A stretch of 38,343 nt of DNA from Mesorhizobium sp. (GTDB taxonomy: Bacteria; Pseudomonadota; Alphaproteobacteria; Rhizobiales; Rhizobiaceae): contig SAQG01000048.1 in assembly GCA_004020315.1 (NCBI GenBank), positions 1 through 38,343 of the forward strand. Reading direction: 5' to 3'. The translations under genes were made by a program, and so were the position numbers. A model generated the notes under the pieces. It worked only from the letters and a program-made list of their open reading frames with translations. It had not been told where the DNA came from and did no database searches. Position 1 is the first letter of the stretch, and the number at the start of each line of letters is the position of its first letter. This document shows, piece by piece, positions 8,150 to 16,847 of the stretch.

Positions 8150-8833
8150 ATCCCGAATGAGGCATTGGCGCAGCGTGTGCTCGCCATCCCGAGCAAGCGT
8201 TATGTTCGCCGGCCGGTCGCCTTCCTCACCAGCATCGACGTGGCCGCCTAGCTCGCCGCTCCCGACCTCGGCAGCTGGATCGGACGCCGTGACCGGGCGC
8301 TTCTGTTGGTGGCCGTGCAGACCGGCCTGCGTGCTGCCGAAATCGTCGGCCTTCGCTGCGAGGAGGCCCGGCCGCCTATGTGCAATGCGAGGGAAAGGGC
8401 CGACAACTCCGCAACACATCGCTTCGCAAGGATACGGTCACGGTGCTGCGTGCCTGGCTTGCCGAGCGACGCGGGCGGAGCGCCGATCCTGCCTTCCCGA
8501 CGATAAGCGGCACGTCATTGAGTCACGACGCACTTCAATACCTGCTGAACAAGCACCTCGCCGTCGCACGTCGCGACTGCCCATCGCTGGCCAGCAAGCA
8601 CGTAACGCCGCACGTCCTGAGGCATACCCTGGCAATGGACCTGCACCAGCACGGCGTCGACCGCTCGGTCATTGCTCTGTGGCTTGGCCACGAATCGGTC
8701 GAAACCACCGCCATCTATCTTCAGGCTGACATGAAGCTCAAGGAGCAAGCTTGGCAAGGACCGACACGGCCGACATCCGGTTGGCCGCTACAAGCCCGAC
8801 GACCATCTCCTCGCATTCCTGAAGAGCCTCTGA
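8150..8833 (+). pseudogene. Tyrosine recombinase/integrase, inactivated
   Basis: A phage-type integrase can be read in three successive frames. The segment QRVLAIPSKRYVRRPVAFLT leads to an in-frame TAG at 8249-8251. Beyond it comes DRALLLVAVQTGLRAAEIVG with the first catalytic arginine. After a frameshift near 8370 follow HVLRHTLAMDLHQHGVDRSV (HxLR box), WLGHESVETT and the region of the catalytic tyrosine (AIYLQADM). A last shift near 8750 restores the tail GRYKPDDHLLAFLKSL. One nonsense codon and at least two frameshifts make it non-functional. It lies among other mobile-element debris. Confidence 0.82.
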
Positions 8834-9220
8834 TAATGCCGACCCAACAGCCCCAGATCGCCCGCATCCTTTGGCCTCCCGGCCGCCACTCGGAATAATC
8901 CGGCACTCGGAGTTATGACGAAGGTCATGCAACTGAGGCTGATGTCGCGGCCCGGCGCCAGCGCACACGACATTCGCTTTGACGCGTAATCGGCAGAACA
9001 CCCTCTCAGCGTGTTGCAGGGTCACAGCGGCGCCCTGGCGTGTGAGGAACCAGAGGGATTATGCAGACTGGCCTCGCGGCGGCCAGAAGCGTGCCGGGAT
9101 AAGATGCGCACGAGGTCGTGGCCGATCGGAGCGAGTCTGGTCTTGTAAAACTTGGCTCTCGCGGACGCACAGGACCCCTTCCTCGAGGTCGACGTCGGCC
9201 AACTCAGAGCGGACTACAAT
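8834..9220. other. Stretch without a recognisable gene
   Basis: No coding region with a plausible start or domain is seen between the integrase remnant and the purU remnant. Open frames here are short and lack ribosome sites. Confidence 0.45.
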
Positions 9221-10098
9221 ATGACTCAGTACGTACTTATTGTTTCTTGCAAGCAATGGTGGTATTATAGCTGCGATTTCGACTTTTCTTTCAGATCAAG
9301 GCTGCCATTATTGACAGCTCGCAGTTCGACGACCTCGACACCGGCAAATTCTTCATGCGAGTCGGCTTCATTTCGGAAGAAGGTCTCCTGGCGCCGCAAC
9401 TGAAGGAGAGCTTCAAGCCGATCGCGGATAAATTTGAATGAGGGTGGAGCTGTTTGACGGCGAAAGCCGGATGAAGGTCCTGCTGATGGTATCTCGCTTC
9501 GGCCATTGTCTGAACGATCTGCTCTACCGTTGGAAGATCGGCGCTCTGCCAATCGACGTCGTGGGGGGTCGTCTCCAACCACTTCGACTACCAGAAGGTG
9601 GTCGTCAATCACGACATACCCTTCCACCACATAAAGGTAACCAGGGAAAACAAGCCGCAGGCAGAGGCTCAACTTGTCGAAGTTGTCGAACAGACCGAAA
9701 CCGAGTTGATCGTGCTTGCTCGCTACATGCAGGTTCTGTCGGATGCTCTTTGCAGGCGGATGTCTGGCCAGATCATTAACATCCATCATTCCTTCCTGCC
9801 GAGCTTCAAGGGGTCAAACCCATATAAACAGGCTTACGAGCGCGGGGTGAAGCTGATCGATGCCACGGCGCATTACGTCACGGCCGATCTCGACGAGGGG
9901 CCGATTATCGAGCAAGACACAGTTCGCGTCACACATGCACAAAGCCCAGAAGATTACGTCTCGCTGGGCCGCGATGTGGAGAGCCAGGTGCTGGCGCGCG
10001 CTGTCCATGCGCATATTCATCAGCTCTTTCATCAACGGCAATCGCACCGTCGTTTTCCCGGCAAGCCCGGCAGCTTTGCGTCAGAACGGATGGGGTAG
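9221..10098 (+). pseudogene. purU: Formyltetrahydrofolate deformylase, multiply frameshifted
   Basis: PurU releases formate from 10-formyl-THF and balances one-carbon units. The gene is recognisable end to end but broken. It starts MTQYVLIVSCK (ACT-domain start), shifts to IAAISTFLSDQGC and again to DSSQFDDLDTGKFFMRVGFI. A further shift leads to LLMVSRFGHCLNDLLYRWKI, and another into SNHFDYQKVVVNHDIPFHHI and the catalytic region INIHHSFLPSFKGSNPYKQA ... DLDEGPIIEQD. Near the end, SFINGNRTVVFPASP lies in another frame, before the original frame returns for SFASERMG. Total length matches the usual about 290 residues, so the damage is small indels rather than deletion. It sits 77 bp before a D-amino-acid dehydrogenase pseudogene on the same strand. 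Confidence 0.88.
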
Positions 10099-10175
10099 CG
10101 CTTTGGCCCATATCGTCGACGGCAAGTCGATAGCGGCATGCCGACAATGCGGCGGAAGATTTCTTCGGGGATGAC

Positions 10176-11427
10176 ATGAAGATAACGGTGCTCGGGGCCG
10201 GCGTTGTCGGAACGGCGGCCGCCTATCATCTGGCCGCCGACGGCCATGAGGTCACCGTCATCGAGCGCCATCCGGAGCCGGCGCGCGGCACCAGCCAGTC
10301 GAATGCCGGCTTGGTGTCGCCGGGCGACGCCACCGCCTGGGCCTCCCCGGCGGCGCTGAAGACCTTTTTGCGCGGACTCTACAATCATGATCTCGGCATC
10401 AAGGTGCGGCTGCGCTTCGATCCCTATTTCATTGCCTGGAGCCTGCGCTTTCTGCGTCAGTGCACAAGAGAGCGCCTGCGCGCCAACAGCCGGGTCAAGC
10501 TGCGCCTGGTGCTCTATTCGCGTGACTGCATCAACGCCATCTCCGCCGACACCGGTATTCGCTGCGACGAGCGCAAGAAGGGCATCCTCTACTTCTTCCG
10601 CTCGCAGCACAGCTTCGACACAGGCACCGACAATTATCGCTATCTGGCCGAGCATTGGGCTGCCGATCGAGATCGTCGGCCGCGACCGGCTGGTCGAGCT
10701 TGAGCCGGGCCTTGCCGGCGTGAAGGAAAAGATTGCCGGCGGCGTCTATTCGCCGATCGACCAGACCGGCGATTCCTGGCAGTTCGTCGAAAAACTCGCC
10801 GCTCACGCCGTCGAAAAGCTCGGCGTGAAATTTCTTTACGGTACGACGGTCGAAGGCCTCGACATCGAAGGCGACCGGGTGCGCGCGGTGATGACCTCTG
10901 CCGGACCGATTGCCGGCGATGCGGTGGTTATCTCGTTGGGACCGGAAAGTGGCCTGCTCGGGCGCCGCTACAGCATCGATCTGCCCGTCTATCCGGTGAA
11001 GGGTTACACCGCGACCATACCCCTAGAGGATAAGAGCAAGGGGCCGACCATGGGCGGCGTCGACGAGGACCAGCTGATCGCCTATTCCAGGCTGGGCAAC
11101 CGCTTGCGGCTCGCATCGACCGCTGAATTCACCGGCTTCGACCGCACCCTTAGGCCGAGTGATTTCGCCGCCATGTTCAGGACCGGCAAGGATTTGTTCC
11201 CCGGTGCCTTCGACGAGAAGACAGCCGAACTCTGGGCCGGCCTGCGGCCGATGATGCCGAACTCGGTGCCGGTCATCGGCCTGGCGCGCTACACGAACCT
11301 CTATCTCGACACCGGCCATGGCCATGTCGGCTGGACCATGGCCTGCGGCTCGGGAAAGTTTCTCGCCGATCTCGTTGCCGGGCGAAAGCCGGATATCGAT
11401 CCGCGAGGGTTGGTGTACAGGAACTGA
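10176..11427 (+). pseudogene. FAD-dependent D-amino-acid dehydrogenase (DadA-like), one-base insertion
   Basis: The first frame begins MKITVLGAGVVGTAAAYHLA, a Rossmann GxGxxG FAD-binding start, and follows the DadA family (SQSNAGLVSPGDATAWASP). It breaks at about 10655, where an extra T in the run after GAGCA turns the expected AEHGLPIEIVG into AEHWAADRD. The second frame then continues from GLPIEIVGRDRLVELEPG to the C-terminal GHGHVGWTMACGSGKFLADL and stops at 11427. The summed length, about 417 residues, is normal for DadA, which oxidises D-amino acids to keto acids at the membrane. Only one base separates it from an intact gene, so it is either a recent mutation or a sequence error. The ribosome site is GGGGATGAC. 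Confidence 0.88.
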
Positions 11428-11742
11428 GTTCGGATCAAGACGTATCGCGACCGCAAGTCGCCATTGGGGCGAAGAGGTCGAGACTGTCCTTTCCGCGACC
11501 CAGAGCGAACTCGGTCATGCGGCCAAGCACAAGCCGAACGGTGCGCCGCCGCGCAAGGGATTTGCCGCGCATCTCGAATCGTCGAGGAAGTCCTCGAGCG
11601 GAAATACGGGTCGACTGCGCGGAGCTGGGGAACAGATTGGACAATCTGATGACTTTCCTTGAGAAGGAGCCCACATGCGCGCCAGCATTATCTATGGAAA
11701 AGCCATGCCGATCGTCAGCGCCATCAGGCGCGTGGCGCCATC
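11428..11742. other. Rearranged stretch downstream of dadA-like gene
   Basis: The minus-strand frame from the IS110 scrap runs through here to 11435 without recognisable transposase sequence. No independent gene is seen. Confidence 0.4.
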
Positions 11743-11851
11743 GCCCGCTATAGTCGGTCTCGCCGGATTGATACTTCTTCGGCGTCAAGCCGAAATGCGC
11801 TCCTACCCGCTTCGACGAGCGAAATCGCCCCGGGTCGTCGATCGCAGCGGC
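11743..11851 (-). pseudogene. IS110-family transposase internal fragment
   Basis: About 35 residues, AAIDDPGRFRSSKRVGAHFG followed by LTPKKYQSGETDYSG, match the conserved C-terminal transposase_20 region of IS110/IS116/IS902 enzymes. The fragment is joined in frame to a piece of IS1380 transposase at about 11850. Confidence 0.78.
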
Positions 11852-12231
11852 ATAGATGTCGAGCGTGACGCTTTTCGGTCGCGCGGCATAGCTCGACAGC
11901 CACAGATCGACCAGCACCCAGCCGAGCGGATGACGGTCCTGAGGTCGGGCAGCCGCCCGCAGGCGAGCTTGAAGGCCGGATCGGCGCGCAGCCGGTCGCA
12001 GGCGATGGCAAAGATGCGGGCAGTCGGCCATGGCGTGCCTCACCCGCTCTGGATCGCGCCGATCGTGGATCACCGCGGCCAGCCTGTCAGCCAGGCGCAG
12101 GCGACGCTCAGCTGCGGCCACAAGTATGACGCCGCCATCCGAGGTGATGCGGCCGCCGTTAAACGCAGAGCTGTGATCCTCTTGCGTCCGACGGCTGGAA
12201 AAGACAGCGGCAGCAACGTGTTCTCGGTCAT
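11852..12231 (-). pseudogene. IS1380-family transposase, N-terminal remnant
   Basis: The start MTENTLLPLSFPAVGRKRIT is followed, after a frameshift, by SAFNGGRITSDGGVILVAAA and DRLAAVIHDRRDPERVRHAM. A second shift leads to VLVDLWLSSYAARPKSVTLD. This is a different, more diverged relative of the intact IS1380 element at 4686-6302. An IS1380-like terminal sequence (GGCTGGCGGATGTAGC on the minus strand) lies around 12295-12315. It is fused to the IS110 fragment at its C-terminal side. Confidence 0.78.
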
Positions 12232-12447
12232 GGCTCGCCAGATGCGGTGGAAGGGGTGGCCTAAACAACCGAATCTAAGCCAAATCAATCGCTTAAGCTA
12301 CATCCGCCAGCCTCAAAGGCCCATCGTCGTGCATAAGATGGGCTTCTGTAACGGGCCTCGATAAGTCAATCCTTTTCGCGTCGTCCAATCGATGCCACCT
12401 GCCCAACTGGTGTTGTGACCCGTCCGAAAACCGTCGTTCTGCCTTTC

Positions 12448-13300
12448 TTAGGCGGCTGCTGTCATCGACTTGGCCGCGGTGTTGAAGACCGTTTCGTCGG
12501 CGAGCATGCGGTGGAGGATGACCGCAAGCTTGCGCGCGAGCGCCACTTTGGCCTTCTTCATTCCGGCGCGTCGGCGATCCGCATCGCCCAGCTTTTGAGC
12601 TGTGTGCAGCCCTTAAGCGGCTTCACCAGCATGATGTGGGCGGCCTCATAGAGCGCCGTCGTACCGCAGCATCGCCGATCTTGCTGATGCGATGAGCGCG
12701 ACGATCGGACCGACCCCCGGCGTCGACATCAACCGCCTGGCTCTGGCATCGAGGCGCACCAGCGCGCGAACCTTTTTCTCGAAAGCCTGGAACTCGCGCA
12801 AGATCACGGCGTGCACCGAAAGCAGTCCCGCGGCGACCATCTTCAGGTTCGCATGGCCGACCACCAGCTCGTGGATGCGTCCGGCAAAGCCGCGCGGCGT
12901 CGTCTTGCCGACCTTCAGCCCGAAGCCACGCAAAATGCCCCGCCCACTGTTCTCGACGTCTCTCAGCTTCGATTGGATGAGCTTGCGTGCCGTCAGCACC
13001 GCCCGCACCTCTTGTGCTGCCATCGACTTGCAATGCACCGGTCGGAACCAGCCCAGCCGCATCAGCTGCGCGATTCCGCGCGCGTCGTTGCCGCGTCTCC
13101 AGCAGTTCGACCGCCAGTCCCGCTTGCCGCATTGCCGCGTAGAGCCATTGCGACAGCGGGCCGGCCTCCAGCCCGATCCGCACAAGGTCAAAGCCGAGCG
13201 AGGCAAACCAGGCGATCAATGCCTCCGGCTCGCTGGCCACCTTGCTCTCGCGAACGATCTTGCCGCTTGCATCGACAATGCACTCGCTAATTTGCCCCAC
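12448..13300 (-). pseudogene. IS110-family transposase, truncated, frameshifted, with internal deletion
   Basis: The frame opens at a GTG (13298-13300) with SECIVDASGKIVRESKVASE, which lacks the first residues and the DEDD start of IS110 enzymes. A frameshift near 13090 moves reading to GWFRPVHCKSMAAQEVRAVL and STPGVGPIVALIASA. The transposase_20 core is deleted at about 12680. Reading resumes as KIGDAAVR, then LYEAAHIMLVKPLKGCTQLK, and ends AAKSMTAAA with a stop at 12448-12450. The gene is dead. Its truncated start abuts the stop codon of the SHMT-like gene. Confidence 0.8.
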
Positions 13301-13313
13301 TGGTTAGGTGGGG
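13295..13313 (-). terminator. Hairpin at the end of the SHMT-like gene
   Basis: CCCCAC (13295-13300) and GTGGGG (13308-13313) form a perfect 6-bp stem with a 7-base loop that contains the SHMT-like stop codon. No T tract follows on the minus strand, so termination is uncertain. The stem could instead be part of an IS end. Confidence 0.3.
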
Positions 13314-14581
13314 TATAGCGGGAATCTCTCCGCCAGCGTCAGCACTCGTTCGGCAATGTTTACGTCGATTTCCAGCCCTTGGCCTGGATTCGCTGCAAGT
13401 CGATCTATAACGTTGGCAATGATCTCTGCCAGTTCAGATGCTTCCGGATCAGCCATTCCACGAGCTGCAATTGCGGACGTTCCCATCCGGAGCCCCGAGG
13501 TGACATTCGGTGGCTCCCTGTCTTGTGGCACAAGATTGCGGTTCGTTGTCACGCCATGAGCTTCCAATGCCTTCTGCGCGACATCGCCTGTCAGCCCACG
13601 CGTTCTGAGGTCAACCATCGTGAATGGCGTATCTGTCCCCCCTGTGACGATTTTGAACCCCCGTGCGCTCAAGCCGCTCGCCAGAGTTCGCGCGCAGCTC
13701 AGCACCCGTCTAGCGTATTCGGTAAACTCGGGCTTAAGGGCTTCACCGAAACAGGCGGCCTTGGCGGCAATAACGTCGGGGAGCGGCCCGCCTTGAATGC
13801 CGGGGAATACCGCTGAATCGATTTTCTTACCAAAAGCCGCGTCGCGAGACATTATCAGGCCTCCCCTCGGCCCGCGTAGATTTTTGTTCGTCGTTGTGGT
13901 TACCAGGTCCATGTGAGGAAATGGGCTCGGATACTCTTTTGCAGCTATCAATCCGGAAAAGTGGGATACATCGGCGAGTGTGACTGCGCCAACCTCCGCA
14001 GCGATTTTTGATACCTTAGGAAAATCGATAGCCCGAGGATAGGATGAGCCGCCTACAATAATGAGCTTGGGACGGTGCTCGCGAGCGAGCTGTTCCATCG
14101 TATCGTAGTCGATGAACCCGTCAGGTGTTATGCCGTATGATATTGTCTTGAACCAGCGACCGGACAAGTTGGACTTAAATCCATGGCTCAAGTGCCCCCC
14201 CGAGGAGAGGTCCATACTCAACACTGTGTCTCCGGGCGTGAGTAAAGCAAAGTACACTGCCTGGTTAGCTTGGCTACCAGAATGGGGCTGTACATTTGCG
14301 TGTCCTGCACCGAACATCGCCTTGGCTCGCTCTATGGCAAGGCGTTCAATGGCATCGACGTTTTCGACACCAGCGTGATACCGTTTTCCCGGATAGCCCT
14401 CAACGGTGGTGAATACCACCATCGATGCCATTGCTTCACGAACCGCTTTACTCATGTAATTCTTAGGGGCGATCAATTCCACCTGACTTCGTTGCCTCGA
14501 CTCGTCTGCCGAGATGCAACGTGCCAGTTCAGGATCCGCCTGAGCCAGGGGCTCCTCGAAAAACCTTCTCTTTGCTTCCAT
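13304..14581 (-). CDS. SHMT-like PLP enzyme with altered active site
   Basis: The 425-residue protein looks like serine hydroxymethyltransferase (fold type I, cytoplasmic), which interconverts glycine and serine with tetrahydrofolate. The PLP lysine is Lys233 in TTTTNKNLRGPRGG. Asp204 and His207 (LADVSHFSG), Glu61 (VEGYPGKRY) and Arg365 (TSGLRMG) are kept. Several near-invariant positions differ (E. coli numbering): Ser35 is Pro39, Glu36 is Lys40, Tyr55 is Thr59, Tyr65 is His69 and His228 is Asn232. These line the substrate and cofactor site, so a different reaction (aldolase, transaldolase or another acceptor) is plausible; that is inference. The start MEAKRRFFEE at 14581 has an AAGGGAG ribosome site and is preferred over the upstream frame opening at 14629. 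It follows the carbamoyltransferase gene on the same strand with a 424-bp gap. Confidence 0.8.
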   Translation of the reverse strand: MEAKRRFFEEPLAQADPELARCISADESRQRSQVELIAPKNYMSKAVREAMASMVVFTTVEGYPGKRYHAGVENVDAIERLAIERAKAMFGAGHANVQPHSGSQANQAVYFALLTPGDTVLSMDLSSGGHLSHGFKSNLSGRWFKTISYGITPDGFIDYDTMEQLAREHRPKLIIVGGSSYPRAIDFPKVSKIAAEVGAVTLADVSHFSGLIAAKEYPSPFPHMDLVTTTTNKNLRGPRGGLIMSRDAAFGKKIDSAVFPGIQGGPLPDVIAAKAACFGEALKPEFTEYARRVLSCARTLASGLSARGFKIVTGGTDTPFTMVDLRTRGLTGDVAQKALEAHGVTTNRNLVPQDREPPNVTSGLRMGTSAIAARGMADPEASELAEIIANVIDRLAANPGQGLEIDVNIAERVLTLAERFPLYPT

Positions 14582-14750
14582 GCAGAAGTCTCCCTTGGGC
14601 CTGGTAAGAACGCGCCAGCGCGGACTCACAATAGACCGTTGCTGTGCTGAGGCGTCCAGTGGTTCTACTCTTGTTGAGCGTTTTCTTGCCCAGCGCGCTC
14701 TGCGATTCTTTCTTGAAGCGCAGGCCTAATTTCAGTAGTGAACCGTTGAA

Positions 14751-14781
14751 TGGTATTACTGTGGTAACAGTAATTATACCA
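14751..14781. promoter_or_regulatory. Imperfect palindrome upstream of the SHMT-like gene
   Basis: TGGTATTACTG (14751-14761) and CAGTAATTATACCA (14768-14781) form an inverted repeat around TGGTAA, interrupted by three extra bases in one arm. It lies about 170 bp before the start codon and could be an operator, for example for the LysR regulator of this cluster. That link is inference. Confidence 0.4.
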
Positions 14782-14865
14782 CATAATGGCACCCCAATTT
14801 AAATGTCTACCTTCTCAAGTGAAGCGTTGCTTATCTATAAAATACTGCCCATGTAAACACGCGCC

Positions 14866-14880
14866 GCAGCATCATTGCCG
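14866..14880 (-). promoter_or_regulatory. Weak sigma-54 promoter candidate for the SHMT-like gene
   Basis: The minus strand reads CGGCAATGATGCTGC. It keeps GG-N10-GC but differs from TGGCAC-N5-TTGC at three positions, and no TGT-N10-ACA is found nearby. It is listed only because neighbouring units have strong versions. Confidence 0.25.
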
Positions 14881-15005
14881 GACATGGCCGGCTCCGCTGT
14901 TTCCATTCTGAATTGCGTTCGCTTTGTTGCTACTTTCTGTCCGCCTTCGACGCCGCCATACTCTGATTCATGCTAGTGGACATTCGTTCATATAGTCTCT
15001 TTCTT

Positions 15006-16586
15006 TCATATCGATGCCGCGCGAGACTCCTGGAAAAGGTAGAAGGAATCATTGATAACAAATCCGTCGAGACCTGCAGCTCGGGCATAGGTCAGCAAGT
15101 CGCTTGCACGGTTTATGAAGCCGGTGCCACTGAAGTTAAGCGACGTGTTGCAGAGAACGCCGACCCCGCTCTTTCCCTTGAACGAGGTAAGCAGCTGAAA
15201 CAGGGAGGGGTTTTGATCCAATGAAATTGTCTGGGCCCGCGCTGTGCCGTCAACATGCGTAACGGCCTCTAACCGGCTATCGATAACCTTCTGAAAAAGA
15301 AGCATGTAGGGCGACGGGCGTGCCAAGTCGAAGTGGAGCGCCACGTCCTGCTCCAGGCAAACCGGTGCGATCGGGCGGAAAGCCTCCCGGTTCTTGATTC
15401 GGTTTAAACGCTCATGAGTTGCTTTTGAAAAAGGCGCCGCGAGAATTGACCGATTGCCGAGCGCCCGCGGCCCGATCTCGCAATTCCCCTGCACCCAGCC
15501 GATCACCTTGTCATCGAGCAATGCCGAGGCCACTTGTTCGTAGTCGAGTGGATAAATCACGAGTCCGGTGTGGTCAATTTCGTCCAACACGAACGGCTGC
15601 CCTGAATACACGTCCCATTTGATCTTTGCATTGCCGGTGAAATGCCGCATGGCGTCCACAGCGGTCCCGATCGCCGAGCCCGTATCGTTTGTGCATGGCG
15701 GAATGAAAACATCTGAAAAAAGCTCTGTTTCGAGCCAACGGCGATTCCACTCGCAGTTCAATCCACATCCGCCGGAAATCAGCATCGGGTACCCCTTTGT
15801 CAGATGCCTCTTCGCGAAAGTGTGGAACGACTCGAAAATGGCGTCAGAAACTTGCCTAGCAAGGTTAGTGAACTTCTGATCGGTTACGCCAATGTTGTAG
15901 TAGGGCGAATTCAGCAGAGTCTCCTTGGACAGCGGGTACAGATCGCTTGGAAGCAAGTAGTCAATCAGGGCCTGCTCTTCCCGGTCAGGCGGTCCGGGCT
16001 GCCCGTAGGCGCAAAGCGCCATTACCTTGCCGGCGTCCTCGAAGCGCAAGTGTCCTTTGGGAAAGGTGAATTTCGGATCGGCCAACGCATAGAGAAGAGC
16101 ATACTTGCTACCCGGAGCCGTTATTACTCTCCCCAAATGAGCTACCTTCAGTCGCTCATCGACCTCATAGAAATCGCCGATGTCCCCTTCCCAAATCAGG
16201 GCATAGCAGGGCATTCCCAGGGGGAACGGCGACATGCCGTAGGATCCCCAGAGATGGGAGCGTTCGTGCGTTGAGGAATAGAAATGCACCTTCCTGCCGA
16301 AGATAGATGTCTCGCCGACAATCTCCGATCCGTTGCCAACGCCATAGTAGCCTGCCGCAACGGGCCTGTGGCTGGGGATTTCGGTGATCGACCAGCCACT
16401 CACGGCAATCACATCCGGAATGGCGTGCAAGCGGCCAGCGGCGTCGAGGACCGCTGATGGAGTGATGGTCGAATATCTGGGAAAGCTATCCTTCTCAGCC
16501 TCGTATGAATAGATGAGCTCGGCTGCTGACGCATCCAGTGCTGCAATTGCGCCGTCATGGCCCGGCTTAAACGACATTATTCTCAT
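15006..16586 (-). CDS. NodU/TobZ-type O-carbamoyltransferase
   Basis: The 526-residue protein matches the carbamoyltransferase family that includes NodU, TobZ, NovN and CmcH. These enzymes move a carbamoyl group from carbamoyl phosphate, through carbamoyl-adenylate, to a hydroxyl group. The N-terminal Kae1-like half has GHDGAIAAL (9-17), a metal-binding pair His107/His111 (THERSH), ISGGCGLNCEWN (270-281) and PPCTNDTGSAIGTA (296-309). The C-terminal half has CEIGPRALGNRSILAAP (369-385), REAFRPIAPVCLEQD (400-414), HVDGTARAQTI (444-454) and GVLCNTSLNFSGTGF (476-490). It is full length with an AGGAG ribosome site. It could be taken for NodU, but no other nod gene or nod box is seen here and its partners are amino-acid enzymes, so an amino acid or peptide hydroxyl is a more likely target. 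A fair -24/-12 element lies about 107 bp upstream. Confidence 0.85.
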   Translation of the reverse strand: MRIMSFKPGHDGAIAALDASAAELIYSYEAEKDSFPRYSTITPSAVLDAAGRLHAIPDVIAVSGWSITEIPSHRPVAAGYYGVGNGSEIVGETSIFGRKVHFYSSTHERSHLWGSYGMSPFPLGMPCYALIWEGDIGDFYEVDERLKVAHLGRVITAPGSKYALLYALADPKFTFPKGHLRFEDAGKVMALCAYGQPGPPDREEQALIDYLLPSDLYPLSKETLLNSPYYNIGVTDQKFTNLARQVSDAIFESFHTFAKRHLTKGYPMLISGGCGLNCEWNRRWLETELFSDVFIPPCTNDTGSAIGTAVDAMRHFTGNAKIKWDVYSGQPFVLDEIDHTGLVIYPLDYEQVASALLDDKVIGWVQGNCEIGPRALGNRSILAAPFSKATHERLNRIKNREAFRPIAPVCLEQDVALHFDLARPSPYMLLFQKVIDSRLEAVTHVDGTARAQTISLDQNPSLFQLLTSFKGKSGVGVLCNTSLNFSGTGFINRASDLLTYARAAGLDGFVINDSFYLFQESRAASI

Positions 16587-16692
16587 GTTGGATGAGCTCC
16601 TACAGAATGAAGACTACCGGAGATATTGCGGGAAAACTTTGACCAAGCCAGGCGCTTTTCGCCTTTTGGCACCAACGCCTCAAGCCAGGCTA

Positions 16693-16707
16693 GCAAATTG
16701 ATCGCCA
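16693..16707 (-). promoter_or_regulatory. Sigma-54 (-24/-12) promoter candidate for the carbamoyltransferase gene
   Basis: The minus strand reads TGGCGATCAATTTGC: TGGC and TTGC are exact with correct spacing, and two bases of the -24 box differ. It lies 107 bp upstream of the ATG, similar to the other units. An imperfect activator site (16831-16847) is in the right place. Confidence 0.6.
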
Positions 16708-16830
16708 GAAGATCGCCGTATATAAAAGGCGCTTCTTCCTTGCAATAACTCTATAGCATCCGTGTAGCAAGTTCGGTCTGATCTTGAAACCCCGGCGATG
16801 GTCAATTTTTGTGATTGTAAGCAAAATACT

Positions 16831-16847
16831 TGTAAAGATATATGACA
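16831..16847 (-). promoter_or_regulatory. Imperfect NifA-type site upstream of the carbamoyltransferase gene
   Basis: TGT-N11-ACA (TGTAAAGATATATGACA), one base longer than the consensus spacer. It lies 123 bp upstream of the -24 element. The match alone is weak; position and context raise it slightly. Confidence 0.3.

Larger units (their letters stand above)
14582..15005 (-). other. Regulatory gap between carbamoyltransferase and SHMT-like genes
   Basis: This 424-bp AT-richer gap lies between two leftward genes and has no gene of its own. It contains an imperfect palindrome (14751-14781) and a weak -24/-12 candidate (14866-14880), listed separately. Its length suggests that the SHMT-like gene has its own promoter. 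Confidence 0.5.

Noticed and set aside
14786..14801. Plus-strand TGGCACCCCAATTTAA as a sigma-54 promoter
   Set aside because: The -24 half is good, but the -12 half lacks GC (TTTAA instead of TTGC), and no plus-strand gene follows.
15006..16586. Calling the carbamoyltransferase nodU (Nod factor carbamoylation)
   Set aside because: Family fits, but no nod box or nod gene is visible, the promoter looks RpoN-type, and neighbours are amino-acid enzymes. Left as family-level call.
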